Numbered from the stretch's first letter, positions 1 to 6,437 are shown. The stretch: 20,936 nt of DNA from Clostridium sp. UBA2485 (GCF_002341865.1 NZ_DDOV01000033.1:84495-105430); one strand, 5' to 3'. Numbers and translations are program-made. The notes: a model not told the origin generated them from the letters alone.

Positions 1-134
1 TATCCCTCTTCCTTTAGAGCATTCATATACTTCCAAATAGCTGCCCTCGTAATTCCGAAATCTTTACTTAAATTTTCTCCAGAGATAAATTGATTTTTAT
101 TATCTTTCAATATTTTTAAAATCTTATTTTTCAC
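1..134 (-). CDS. birA: BirA biotin operon repressor / biotin-protein ligase, N-terminal part only
   Basis: Only the first 44 codons are inside the window; the gene runs off the left edge. The translation begins MKNKILKILKDNKNQFISGE and continues through LSKDFGITRAAIWKYMNAL. This is the winged helix-turn-helix that opens bifunctional BirA proteins, which attach biotin to carboxylase subunits and repress biotin genes when loaded with biotinyl-AMP. The start is GTG, with AAGGGAAG about 9 nt upstream; no ATG lies between it and the upstream in-frame stop. It begins 26 bp after the stop of the HD-domain gene on the same strand, so the two are probably cotranscribed. The ligase domain cannot be seen, so a ligase-less regulator cannot be excluded. 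Confidence 0.8.
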   Translation of the reverse strand, partial: MKNKILKILKDNKNQFISGENLSKDFGITRAAIWKYMNALKEEG

Positions 135-160
135 CTGTACTGACTTCCCTTCTAAAAACT

Positions 161-793
161 CTAACTATGTTCTAACTTGTACTTTTTACTTAACTCTAAA
201 AACATTTTAACATTATTTTCTTCTTTTTCAATGAGTTCCTTACTATTATTACCTCTACCTAATCTATCACTTATACCCAAAAGTCCAAGTTCATCTATTG
301 ATGCCTCTTTTACCATATTTTCCAGGTCGCTAAAAGGCAAATTTTTAACTACAAATAATATATGCATATGATATCTTACTAATATTCTCACTTTTTCTAT
401 AAAATCTTTATCTTCACTAAAACAACTCAAAAATTCCTCACACATTTTAGCTCCTACCTTATCATGATCATAGGATGTGATTCTTCCTTTTCTTACTCTA
501 GTAGTAGGAGCCTTTCCTATGTCATGAAGTAATGCAGCCCACATAAAGACCCTTTTGTCTTCACTTTTATTTCTTCTTTTTGCAGCTTCATCTATAACAA
601 GCATAGTATGATTCCATACCGATCCTTCTGGATGATGTTCTTTAGATTGTTCTGTGTGTATCAAATCACTTATCATATTAAAAGGATACTCTTTAGGAAA
701 TAACTTATTATTAACTAAATCATTAAAATAACTAGATGGTTTTTCATCTTCTAATAAGTGCTTTTCAAAATTTATAAAAAAATCCCTATTCAT
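161..793 (-). CDS. Stand-alone HD-domain phosphohydrolase resembling the HD domain of CCA-adding enzymes
   Basis: A 210-aa soluble protein. It carries a metal-binding HD signature: H62 in GSVWNHT, the H90-D91 pair in LLHDIGK, and H110 in SYDHDKVG. The stretch HHPEGSVWNHTML followed by ALLHDIGKAPTT is what one sees in the HD domain of bacterial multifunctional CCA-tRNA nucleotidyltransferases, but the nucleotidyltransferase head is absent and the protein is complete at both ends. Known HD domains hydrolyse phosphomonoesters, phosphodiesters or nucleotides with divalent metals; the substrate here is unknown. The ATG is preceded by AAGGAGAG at good spacing. It sits directly upstream of birA, probably in one operon. 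No signal peptide or membrane segment is visible. Confidence 0.8.
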   Translation of the reverse strand: MNRDFFINFEKHLLEDEKPSSYFNDLVNNKLFPKEYPFNMISDLIHTEQSKEHHPEGSVWNHTMLVIDEAAKRRNKSEDKRVFMWAALLHDIGKAPTTRVRKGRITSYDHDKVGAKMCEEFLSCFSEDKDFIEKVRILVRYHMHILFVVKNLPFSDLENMVKEASIDELGLLGISDRLGRGNNSKELIEKEENNVKMFLELSKKYKLEHS

Positions 794-867
794 AATTATT
801 CTCTCCTTATTTAAAATAGTCTTTTATAGTATTCCCCTGTATTTTTTTATTTTAAGCATATTAAATA

Positions 868-960
868 AAATAGCTAATTAAAATCCTTACAATATTTTTT
901 GATATCGTAATTAAAGCTATTTAATTTAACCATAATTGTGAATTTTACCTTGTAAATTGG
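868..960 (+). repeat. Degenerate right end of the hairpin repeat element (copy C)
   Basis: The gap between the HD gene and xpt is about 300 bp and holds no gene that I can support. Positions 922-958 match the right end of copy B closely: AATTTAACC, then AATTGTG, AATTTTA, CCTTGTA and AATTG stand against AATTTCAACC, AATTGTG, AATTTTG, CATTGTG and AATTG. Upstream, AAATCC near 881 and TTTTGAT near 897 occur in the same order as in copy B. A hairpin AAATAGCT...AGCTATTT (868-875 with 915-922) replaces the third hairpin of copies A and B. The left part of the element is not recognisable, so this looks like a decayed or truncated copy. Confidence 0.5.
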
Positions 961-1050
961 ACATAGCTGATGATATAGTGTAACACATTTTGTCATGTAT
1001 TAATATAATAATACTGTAAGTGCATACCTATAAAAATTCTCCTTATAATT

Positions 1051-1089
1051 AAAAGCTATGATGACTTCCATCTAAGTCACTCATAGCTT
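1051..1089 (-). terminator. Intrinsic terminator of xpt
   Basis: A long hairpin: AAGCTATGA and TGACTT on one side of loop CCATCT, AAGTCA and TCATAGCTT on the other, with a single unpaired C. On the - strand it is followed by TTTTAATTAT. It lies a few bases beyond the xpt stop codon. Confidence 0.8.
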
Positions 1090-1096
1090 CCTTTTA

Positions 1097-1672
1097 TTAT
1101 TCATAAAATATTATTGTATTGTTTTTAAAACCTTTTATTCTCGCTAATGATTCTATCTGTATTCCAATATCTTCTATCTTTCTTCTTCCTTCTTGAAATG
1201 ATTTTTCAATAGCAATACCAACACCAGCTACTTCTCCACTTCCTTGTTTTACTATATCAACAAGTCCTAAAACCGCTTGTCCATTAGCTAAAAAATCGTC
1301 TATTATTAAAATTTTATCTCCTTCATTTATAAATTTTTTAGTAACCCTTACTTTATATGATTTTTTCTTTGTGAAAGAATAAACTTCACTTTCATATGTA
1401 TCCATATCCATATTCACTGCCTCATGTTTTTTTGCAAAAACTACAGGACAATTATTAAAATATTGTGCTACTATGCAGGCTATCCCTATTCCTGATGCCT
1501 CTACAGTTAATATTTTATTTATTTCTTTATTTCTAAACCTTTTTTGAAACTCTTTTCCCATTTCATTGAATAATTCTATATCGATTTGATGGTTTAAAAA
1601 ATTATCAACCTTTATTACATCTTCTCCAATAAGATTTCCTGCGGATAAAATTTTATCTTTTAATAGTTTCAT
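1097..1672 (-). CDS. xpt: Xanthine phosphoribosyltransferase
   Basis: A 191-aa cytoplasmic purine salvage enzyme that joins xanthine and PRPP to make XMP. The type I phosphoribosyltransferase PRPP-binding loop ILIIDDFLANGQA is at residues 121-133. The N-terminus (MKLLKDKILSAGNLIGEDVIK), the VEASGIG stretch (58-64) and the overall length fit the Xpt family rather than Apt or Hpt. The ATG has AAAGGAG 8 nt upstream. It is a single-gene unit: its own promoter, a guanine riboswitch with its terminator in the leader, and a terminator after the stop. There is no xanthine permease (pbuX) next to it, unlike the B. subtilis arrangement. Confidence 0.93.
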   Translation of the reverse strand: MKLLKDKILSAGNLIGEDVIKVDNFLNHQIDIELFNEMGKEFQKRFRNKEINKILTVEASGIGIACIVAQYFNNCPVVFAKKHEAVNMDMDTYESEVYSFTKKKSYKVRVTKKFINEGDKILIIDDFLANGQAVLGLVDIVKQGSGEVAGVGIAIEKSFQEGRRKIEDIGIQIESLARIKGFKNNTIIFYE

Positions 1673-1690
1673 ATATCATTCTCCTTTAAC

Positions 1691-1728
1691 AAAAAAATAA
1701 CCCCTTATTTTCATAGGGGTTATTTTTT
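1691..1728 (-). terminator. Expression-platform terminator of the xpt guanine riboswitch
   Basis: On the - strand, AAAAAATAACCCCT pairs with AGGGGTTATTTTTT around a short A-rich loop. The 3' arm itself supplies the U-tract. It lies between the aptamer and the xpt ribosome binding site, as expected for a transcription-attenuation OFF switch. Confidence 0.85.
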
Positions 1729-1804
1729 ATAATTTTTAAATTTAAAAATTATAAAACAAGTTAAAATTATAAATATCATATTTATAACTTCAAGTTTATT
1801 AAAA

Positions 1805-1871
1805 CTCATAGTCTGGTAATTTAAGGTTACCAAGTAGAAACATTTAATCCCTATCATTAAACTTATATGAG
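1805..1871 (-). promoter_or_regulatory. Purine (guanine-class) riboswitch aptamer upstream of xpt
   Basis: Read on the - strand, P1 is CTCATA/TATGAG, followed by the junction TATAAG. P2 is TTTAAT/ATTAAA with loop GATAGGG, then the conserved joining segment TTTCTAC. P3 is TGGTAA/TTACCA with loop CCTTAAA, closing with GACTATGAG. The Watson-Crick specificity base just before TATG is C, which marks the guanine/hypoxanthine class; the adenine class has U. The two loops keep the G and C bases needed for the L2-L3 kiss. Ligand binding should favour the downstream terminator and lower xpt expression. About 75 nt of AT-rich sequence with two palindromic stems separates aptamer and terminator. Confidence 0.9.
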
Positions 1872-1922
1872 CCACTAATATTCTTAAAAATATTTTTTAC
1901 TTATTCTATAAATATTATAGTT

Positions 1923-1950
1923 AATATATCACAGTTATTTCTAAAGTCAA
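1923..1950 (-). promoter_or_regulatory. Promoter of the xpt riboswitch leader
   Basis: On the - strand there is a -35 box TTGACT (1945-1950), a 16-bp spacer and a -10 box TATATT (1923-1928). A perfect TATAAT also lies slightly downstream (1914-1919), but it is too far from this -35. The transcript would start about 40-50 nt before the aptamer. Confidence 0.6.
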
Positions 1951-2065
1951 TAGTTATTTTAAATTTTATAAAATTCTTCAAATACCATAAACATATTTCT
2001 AATTTATTTTTATACACAAAAATAGATTCTACATTTAAGTATTTTAAATCTCTGAAATGTAAAAT

Positions 2066-2330
2066 AATGCACAATTCACAATTGAGGTTGAAATTAATTC
2101 TTACAAATTAATTTCTTTAACTATTTTTTTACTGGCAATTTCATTGCTAGTTTTTTATAAGAAGCGATTATATCATTTTAAAAATAAATCAATTCTAAAT
2201 TTCTCAGCTTCTGCTGAGAAATATCTACAATAATTGTGAATTATGAATTCAATAGTTTTAATTATAATACTAAAAAGCGCCAATTATTTTCACTTATACG
2301 TTAATTTTAAACTGATATATCTATAAATAA
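2066..2330 (-). repeat. Hairpin repeat element, copy A (inverted relative to copy B)
   Basis: Non-coding element homologous to copy B when read on the - strand. From left end to right end it holds: AT-rich unique DNA shared with B (about 2330-2259); heptamers AATTCAT-AATTCAC-AATT (plus-strand 2232-2245); hairpin 1 TTTCTCAGC/GCTGAGAAA with a 4-nt loop (2200-2221); a 39-nt spacer; hairpin 2 around ACTAGCAAT (2131-2151), with one mismatch that becomes a G-T wobble on the + strand; hairpin 3 GAAATTAATT/AATTAATTTC (2090-2115); and two AATTGTG heptamers (2070-2083). The heptamer arrays are inverted and can pair with each other, enclosing the three hairpins. No open reading frame is credible. It fills most of the gap between the xpt promoter and the yjiH-like gene. 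Confidence 0.75.
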
Positions 2331-2332
2331 AT

Positions 2333-2367
2333 AGACCTCACTAATAGTTATACTATCAGTGAAGTCT
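2333..2367 (-). terminator. Hairpin terminator downstream of the YjiH-like gene
   Basis: A 16-bp stem (AGACCTCACTAATAGT against ACTATCAGTGAAGTCT) with a 3-nt loop. The two imperfect positions are G-U wobbles on the - strand but A-C mismatches on the + strand, so the structure suits - strand RNA. The following sequence is only moderately T-rich (ATTTATTTATAG). Confidence 0.6.
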
Positions 2368-2381
2368 GTCAGAAAAGTATA

Positions 2382-2416
2382 AAAAAATAATCTTACATCC
2401 TTGCTAATTATTTTTT
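2382..2416 (-). terminator. AT-only hairpin with U-tract after the YjiH-like gene
   Basis: On the - strand AAAAAATAAT pairs with ATTATTTTTT across a 15-nt loop, and the 3' arm ends in a run of T. It precedes the larger hairpin at 2333-2367, so the gene may have two terminators in series. Confidence 0.5.
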
Positions 2417-2443
2417 AATTCTCTATATAAAATATAATAATTT

Positions 2444-3799
2444 CTAGAAAATTATATGGGCCACTAAAACAATTACAGGCAAGGTTATTAGGGTACGTTG
2501 AATAAATATTATAAACAAATCCTTAATTGAAACTGGAATTTTTGAACCTATTAATAGCCCTCCAACCTCTGACATATATATGAGCTGAGTTACAGAAACA
2601 GCAGCTATAACAAATCTGGTTAACTCACTTTCGATGGTACTTCCTATAATTGATGGTAAAAACATATCTGCAAAGCCAACTATAAAGGTTTGGGAAGCTG
2701 CCAATGCTTCAGGAACTTGTAATAATTTAAGTAATGGGTAAAATGGCATTCCTAAAAATTTAAATACAGGAGTGAATTCAGCTACAATTAATGCCAATGT
2801 TCCAATTGCCATAACAATCGGAATAACTCCTAGCCACATATCTAAAACATTTTTTATACCTTCTAATAAGAACTCTTTAATACTTGTATTCTTTTCTGCT
2901 CTTTCAAGAGCTTGATGAAATCCCCACTTGGTTCTAGTAAACCCCTCTGGAATTATTTCTCCAGCATCTTTAGGTTCAACATAATAGGTATCTTCTTTTC
3001 TTGATAATGGCGGCATTCGTGGAACTATAATTGCTGCAATAACTCCTGCTAAACAAATTGTTAAATAATAGGGAACAAAATATTGCTCTAGCTGTACTGT
3101 CTGAAGCACAACAAGGCTAAAGGTAATTGAAACTGCTGAGAAGGTAGTACCTATTACTGCCGCTTCACGTTTTGTATAATATCCCTCTTCATATTGTTTA
3201 CTTGTTAATAAAACTCCTATTGTTCCATCACCGAGCCAAGAAGTGATACAATCTATTGAAGATCGACCTGGTAATTTAAATATAGGTCTCATAACTTTAG
3301 TTAATAATGCTCCAAAAAACTCTAATAGTCCGAAGTTTAAAAGTAGTGGTAAAAGCATCCCTGCAAAAAGAAAAACTGCAAATAAAACTGGCAGTAAACT
3401 TGTTAAGAGCATTCCCCCTGTAGCATCTGACCATATCCATTCAGGTCCCACTTGAAATAATGCTAAGATTACAAATAACATGCCAAAAATTCTTGCACAT
3501 AACCATAATGGAGTTATATTAAATAATGAGTCCAAATACTTATTTTCTGTTATAAATTTTGGCTTTACTATTTTAGTAACTATAGCACATATAGCACTAA
3601 TACATATTATTACTGCTGTAATTGTTGGTAAACTTTCTTCTAGAATATTAATTATTGATTTAGATAATAATGCAACTGGGATTGTAATCTCGCCATTAAA
3701 AGGAATTGGTATCATAAATAATACCACACCTATTAATGAAGGAATAATAAATCGCAATACTCTTGATGTTGCTTGAGGTTTTTCCTTTAAATTAGTCAT
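2444..3799 (-). CDS. YjiH-family membrane protein with nucleoside-recognition (Gate) domains
   Basis: A 451-aa polytopic inner-membrane protein with about 9-11 hydrophobic segments. The stretches LPGRSSIDCITSWLGDGTIGVLLTSKQYEEGYYTKREAAVIGT (given in parts: SSIDCITSWLGDGTIGV, then TKREAAVIGT) and ASQTFIVGFADMFLPSIIG are typical of the Gate domain family that includes YjiH, SpoIIM-like SpmA/B and nucleoside transporters. The family is presumed to be a transporter or channel, but the substrate is not established. The start has a strong AAGGAGG 6 nt before the ATG. The gene stands alone with terminators behind it. It is enclosed, together with the small gene at 4194-4451, by inverted copies A and B of the repeat element. 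Confidence 0.82.
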   Translation of the reverse strand: MTNLKEKPQATSRVLRFIIPSLIGVVLFMIPIPFNGEITIPVALLSKSIINILEESLPTITAVIICISAICAIVTKIVKPKFITENKYLDSLFNITPLWLCARIFGMLFVILALFQVGPEWIWSDATGGMLLTSLLPVLFAVFLFAGMLLPLLLNFGLLEFFGALLTKVMRPIFKLPGRSSIDCITSWLGDGTIGVLLTSKQYEEGYYTKREAAVIGTTFSAVSITFSLVVLQTVQLEQYFVPYYLTICLAGVIAAIIVPRMPPLSRKEDTYYVEPKDAGEIIPEGFTRTKWGFHQALERAEKNTSIKEFLLEGIKNVLDMWLGVIPIVMAIGTLALIVAEFTPVFKFLGMPFYPLLKLLQVPEALAASQTFIVGFADMFLPSIIGSTIESELTRFVIAAVSVTQLIYMSEVGGLLIGSKIPVSIKDLFIIFIQRTLITLPVIVLVAHIIF

Positions 3800-4193
3800 A
3801 TCTGCCTCCTTATTTTTTCAGAATATTCAATCCATTTTATATAATAATAATACATAAATTACCAATAACCAACCCTTATTCTTTAATTTATTTTTTATGT
3901 TTTTATGAATTAATCTGCAAAAGTTTATAGAGATGTTACATTTGATAAAGTTTATTATTAAAGCAACTGTAATATTATGCAAACTTATCTGATAATTATT
4001 CATAACATATAAATAATATGGTATAACTATGAATTAAGGGCATACCACCCAAAGTACACCCTACTTAAACCTACATTTAAAATAATATTCATACCGTCTT
4101 TTTTATTTTATAATAATAGTACTCTTCTATAAAATAAAAAATTTATATAAACATATTCTTTTCCCTATTAACTTATTATTTACAATTGTGTAA
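3800..4193. other. Intergenic region upstream of the YjiH-like gene; no gene seen
   Basis: AT-rich, with stop codons in all frames apart from a 21-codon frame discussed under rejected items. A weak possible - strand promoter for the YjiH-like gene lies near 3838-3868 (TTGGTA followed by several TATTAT-like boxes). A locally GC-richer stretch (about 4037-4075, including ACCACCC and AGTACACCCTACTT) has short inverted repeats, but I recognise no known RNA in it. Confidence 0.4.
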
Positions 4194-4451
4194 TTATATT
4201 TTAAATAATATCCACTTACAACTGTTTAGGTCATATTTAATTTCATAAATCTTTTCCTTATTATTAATAATACTTTGGCACCTAAATATGATCATTAAAT
4301 TTCCTGCTAGTTTCTCTTTTTCCTTGCATATGATTTTATTTATTTTTACTACTTCTGTAGTTTCATCTACAATTCTAAATTTTACAGGATGTATTTCCCC
4401 GTCACTATCAAACCATGCAACCATATCAATAGGTTGTGCTACCACCTTCAT
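4194..4451 (-). CDS. Small conserved-type hypothetical protein downstream of the Y-family polymerase
   Basis: An 85-aa protein, probably cytoplasmic, with no membrane segment or signal peptide. It begins MKVVAQPIDMVAWFDSDGEI and ends NSCKWILFKI. The alternating hydrophobic/charged pattern (VKFRIVDE, VVKINKII, LMIIFRCQS, YEIKYDL) suggests a mostly beta-strand fold. The start is secure: AAGGAGAG lies 8-9 nt upstream of the ATG. I do not recognise a named family with certainty. From memory, similar small proteins occur close to DinB-type polymerases in clostridia, so a link to the polymerase gene 560 bp upstream on the same strand is possible but is inference. Its leader region overlaps the left end of repeat copy B. 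Confidence 0.7.
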   Translation of the reverse strand: MKVVAQPIDMVAWFDSDGEIHPVKFRIVDETTEVVKINKIICKEKEKLAGNLMIIFRCQSIINNKEKIYEIKYDLNSCKWILFKI

Positions 4452-4486
4452 CTAAAACTCTCCTTATAAATTATTTTTTGAAGATG

Positions 4487-4961
4487 CCTTAATATATAGC
4501 TATACCAGCTCTAAAATTAATATATGTGAAAATAATTGGTATTTCTTAGCATTATAGTTGAAACTATTGAATTCACAGTTCACAGTTCACAATTCACAAT
4601 TTCGGATATTTCTCAGTGGTAACTGAGAAATTTAGAATTAATTAGCCGTAGCGGCGAACAGTGTTCGCCATATATTATTGAATAAATATTAAACTATAAA
4701 ACGTATTAAAAAGAACTAGCGAACACTGTTCGCATCTACAATAAAACACTAGCGAATGTAGCCTCTCCATAGTATTAGTTAAATTTATTAGTATTGTTCC
4801 GAGCTATACTGCACCTCAGGGGAACCCTAAAGGGCTTCACTACTGTTCCCCAGAGGTGAAAAACTAGCAATTATATTGCTAGTTAAAAAATCCATTAAAG
4901 AAATTATTTTGATCAAAAATAATTTCAACCTTAATTGTGAATTTTGCATTGTGAATTGAAA
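4487..4961 (+). repeat. Hairpin repeat element, copy B (with an extra internal segment)
   Basis: Homologous to copy A in the opposite orientation. It contains: a shared left flank (4487-4573, including GTGAAAATAATTGG and AAACTATTGAATTCA, differing from A mostly by transitions); four CACARTT heptamers (4574-4601); hairpin 1 TTTCTCAGT/ACTGAGAAA (4609-4630); a segment absent from A (4645-4858); hairpin 2 ACTAGCAAT/ATTGCTAGT, perfect, 3-nt loop (4863-4883); hairpin 3 GAAATTATTTT/AAAATAATTTC, loop GATCA (4900-4926); and a right array of four AATTGTG-like heptamers (4933-4960). It accounts for nearly all of the 559-bp gap between the small gene and dinB. There is no ORF and no terminator of the usual kind for dinB, so hairpins 1-3 might serve that role. 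Confidence 0.75.
4645..4858 (+). other. Extra segment inside copy B: paired 15-bp palindromes and a long GC-rich hairpin
   Basis: This stretch of about 214 nt replaces a 39-nt AT-rich spacer in copy A. It is richer in GC than its surroundings. GCGAACAGTGTTCGC (4654-4668) and GCGAACACTGTTCGC (4719-4733) are the same palindrome with opposite central base, centred 65 bp apart. ACTAGCGAA occurs at 4715 and again at 4748, and a similar ACTAGCAA opens hairpin 2. At 4812-4858, CACCTC/GAGGTG and GGGGAAC/GTTCCCC form a 13-bp stem with one A-A mismatch and a 19-nt loop that itself contains CCCTAAAGGG. No coding frame is visible. It could be a nested insertion or an original part lost from copy A. Confidence 0.65.
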
Positions 4962-5010
4962 TACTCAGATTTGTAGCTATATTCAGATATACATTAATTT
5001 TCAAAGTAAT

Positions 5011-6252
5011 TTATCTATATAGTTCTTCCTCCGTTCTTCCACTTATAGGCTTAATGCCAGAATGTAAAAAAGATGACTTCATTATTGATTTATTTCCATA
5101 TTTATCTCTTATACTATCTATGGTTTTCTCTAATACAATATACTTTTCATCCTCTTTTTTATCAAATAATGAAAGTTGCACACCAAAATTTTCACTAGCT
5201 ATTGATGTATTCACTGCTAAAAGCCTAATAGGTTCACCATGCCAAAGTTCATCAAAAAGCTTGCAACTTATCTTGTAAAGTTCATTAGTGCTATTAATAG
5301 GGTTTATAATTTTTTTCTGTTTTGAGTAATTTATAAATTCACTGTTTCTTATAGATATGGAGATCACATTACAATAATTGTTACTTTTTCTTAATCGCAT
5401 ACCTAAAGTTTCACATAAAGATAATAGAATTCTATGAGCAGTTTCTCTATCTTCTACATCAAAAGGAATAGTAGTTGAGTTTCCCATATTTTTATTTTTA
5501 TATTTTTTATTAGCATCAATTACTGAAAAATCAATGCCATTAGCATAATTATGAATCATGTTACCATAACTTTTAAAGAAATATTTTAATTTTTCTATAT
5601 CATATTTTGCTAAATCACCTATAGTGTTTATATTAATTTTCTTTAATTTTGGTAATGTTGCCTTTCCTACCATAAATAGATTTTCTATAGGTAACTTCCA
5701 CATTTTACTTTCTATCTCTTCTTTAAAAAGAGTATGAACCCTATCAGGTTTTTTAAAATCTGATGCCATCTTTGCTAAAAGTTTGTTAGAAGATATACCT
5801 ATGTTCACCGTAAATCCCAATTTTTCTTTTATTCTATCTTTAATTTGATGAGCTAGGCTTATATAATCTTCTCTAGTATACTTCTTATTAGTAACTTCTA
5901 AAAAACACTCATCTATAGAATACTGCTCTAATAATGGACTATACTCTAAAAGTATCTCTATCATAGCTTTACTGCATTTATTATATAATTCAAAATCTCC
6001 ATGAACCACTTTTAAATTAGGGTATTTCTGGAAAGCGGAATATAAACTTTCCCCAGTTATAATATTATATTTCTTTGCAGGTATAGATTTAGCTAATACT
6101 ATACCATGTCGCGATTTTTCATCTCCACCTATCACTGATGGTATTTCTCTCAAATCTATTTTCTCTCCTTTTTGAAGTCTATAAACTGCTGTCCATGATA
6201 AATAAGCAGAATTAACGTCTATATGAAAAATACACTTATCATAATTCTCCAT
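5011..6252 (-). CDS. Y-family translesion DNA polymerase (DinB/Pol IV-like)
   Basis: A 413-aa error-prone polymerase for bypass of damaged template. The first catalytic aspartate is in FHIDVNSAYLSW (D12) and the second acidic pair is in QYSIDECFLEV (D114, E115). Palm, fingers and thumb regions are followed by a little-finger region, and QLSLF (359-363) is a canonical beta-clamp binding motif. The variant IDVNSAYLSW in place of the Pol IV IDMDAFYASVE pattern is shared with clostridial UmuC-like members, so I give no firm symbol. I chose the ATG at 6252, which has AGAGAGG 8 nt upstream; an in-frame TTG at 6270 would overlap that site. Expression should be SOS-controlled through the LexA box at 6295-6308. 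Confidence 0.92.
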   Translation of the reverse strand: MENYDKCIFHIDVNSAYLSWTAVYRLQKGEKIDLREIPSVIGGDEKSRHGIVLAKSIPAKKYNIITGESLYSAFQKYPNLKVVHGDFELYNKCSKAMIEILLEYSPLLEQYSIDECFLEVTNKKYTREDYISLAHQIKDRIKEKLGFTVNIGISSNKLLAKMASDFKKPDRVHTLFKEEIESKMWKLPIENLFMVGKATLPKLKKININTIGDLAKYDIEKLKYFFKSYGNMIHNYANGIDFSVIDANKKYKNKNMGNSTTIPFDVEDRETAHRILLSLCETLGMRLRKSNNYCNVISISIRNSEFINYSKQKKIINPINSTNELYKISCKLFDELWHGEPIRLLAVNTSIASENFGVQLSLFDKKEDEKYIVLEKTIDSIRDKYGNKSIMKSSFLHSGIKPISGRTEEELYR

Positions 6253-6286
6253 CTTTACTACCTCTCTCAATATTCATATAATTTTA

Positions 6287-6315
6287 ATTATATAAGAACG
6301 TACGTTCTATGTAAA
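6287..6315 (-). promoter_or_regulatory. LexA-controlled promoter of the Y-family polymerase gene
   Basis: On the - strand: -35 TTTACA (6310-6315), exactly 17 bp, then -10 TATAAT (6287-6292). The spacer contains the perfect 14-bp palindrome AGAACGTACGTTCT (6295-6308), which fits the Gram-positive LexA/DinR box GAAC-N4-GTTC. A repressor bound there would block both promoter elements. Confidence 0.88.
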
Positions 6316-6437
6316 GTTAAATTTCCTATCACGCTAATTAACTTTACTAGAAATATTAAAAACTTAACAAAGCCCTCAAAGTTATTGAATCACTTAATAA
6401 TTGCTAAAAACTTTTTGATACAAAAAATTAAAAATAT

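Noticed and set aside
3243..3776. Two + strand open frames inside the YjiH-like gene
   Set aside because: They are antisense to a clear membrane-protein gene, with no ribosome binding sites and no recognisable domains.
4027..4092. A 21-codon - strand frame reading MNIILNVGLSRVYFGWYALN
   Set aside because: No ribosome binding site, very short, and no neighbour suggests a peptide; kept only as a note for the GC-richer stretch in this gap.
4653..4733. The palindromes GCGAACAGTGTTCGC and GCGAACACTGTTCGC as LexA boxes near the polymerase gene
   Set aside because: The half-sites GAAC and GTTC are 3 nt apart, whereas the Gram-positive LexA box needs 4 (as in the true site at 6295-6308). They are also downstream of the polymerase gene and not in a promoter.
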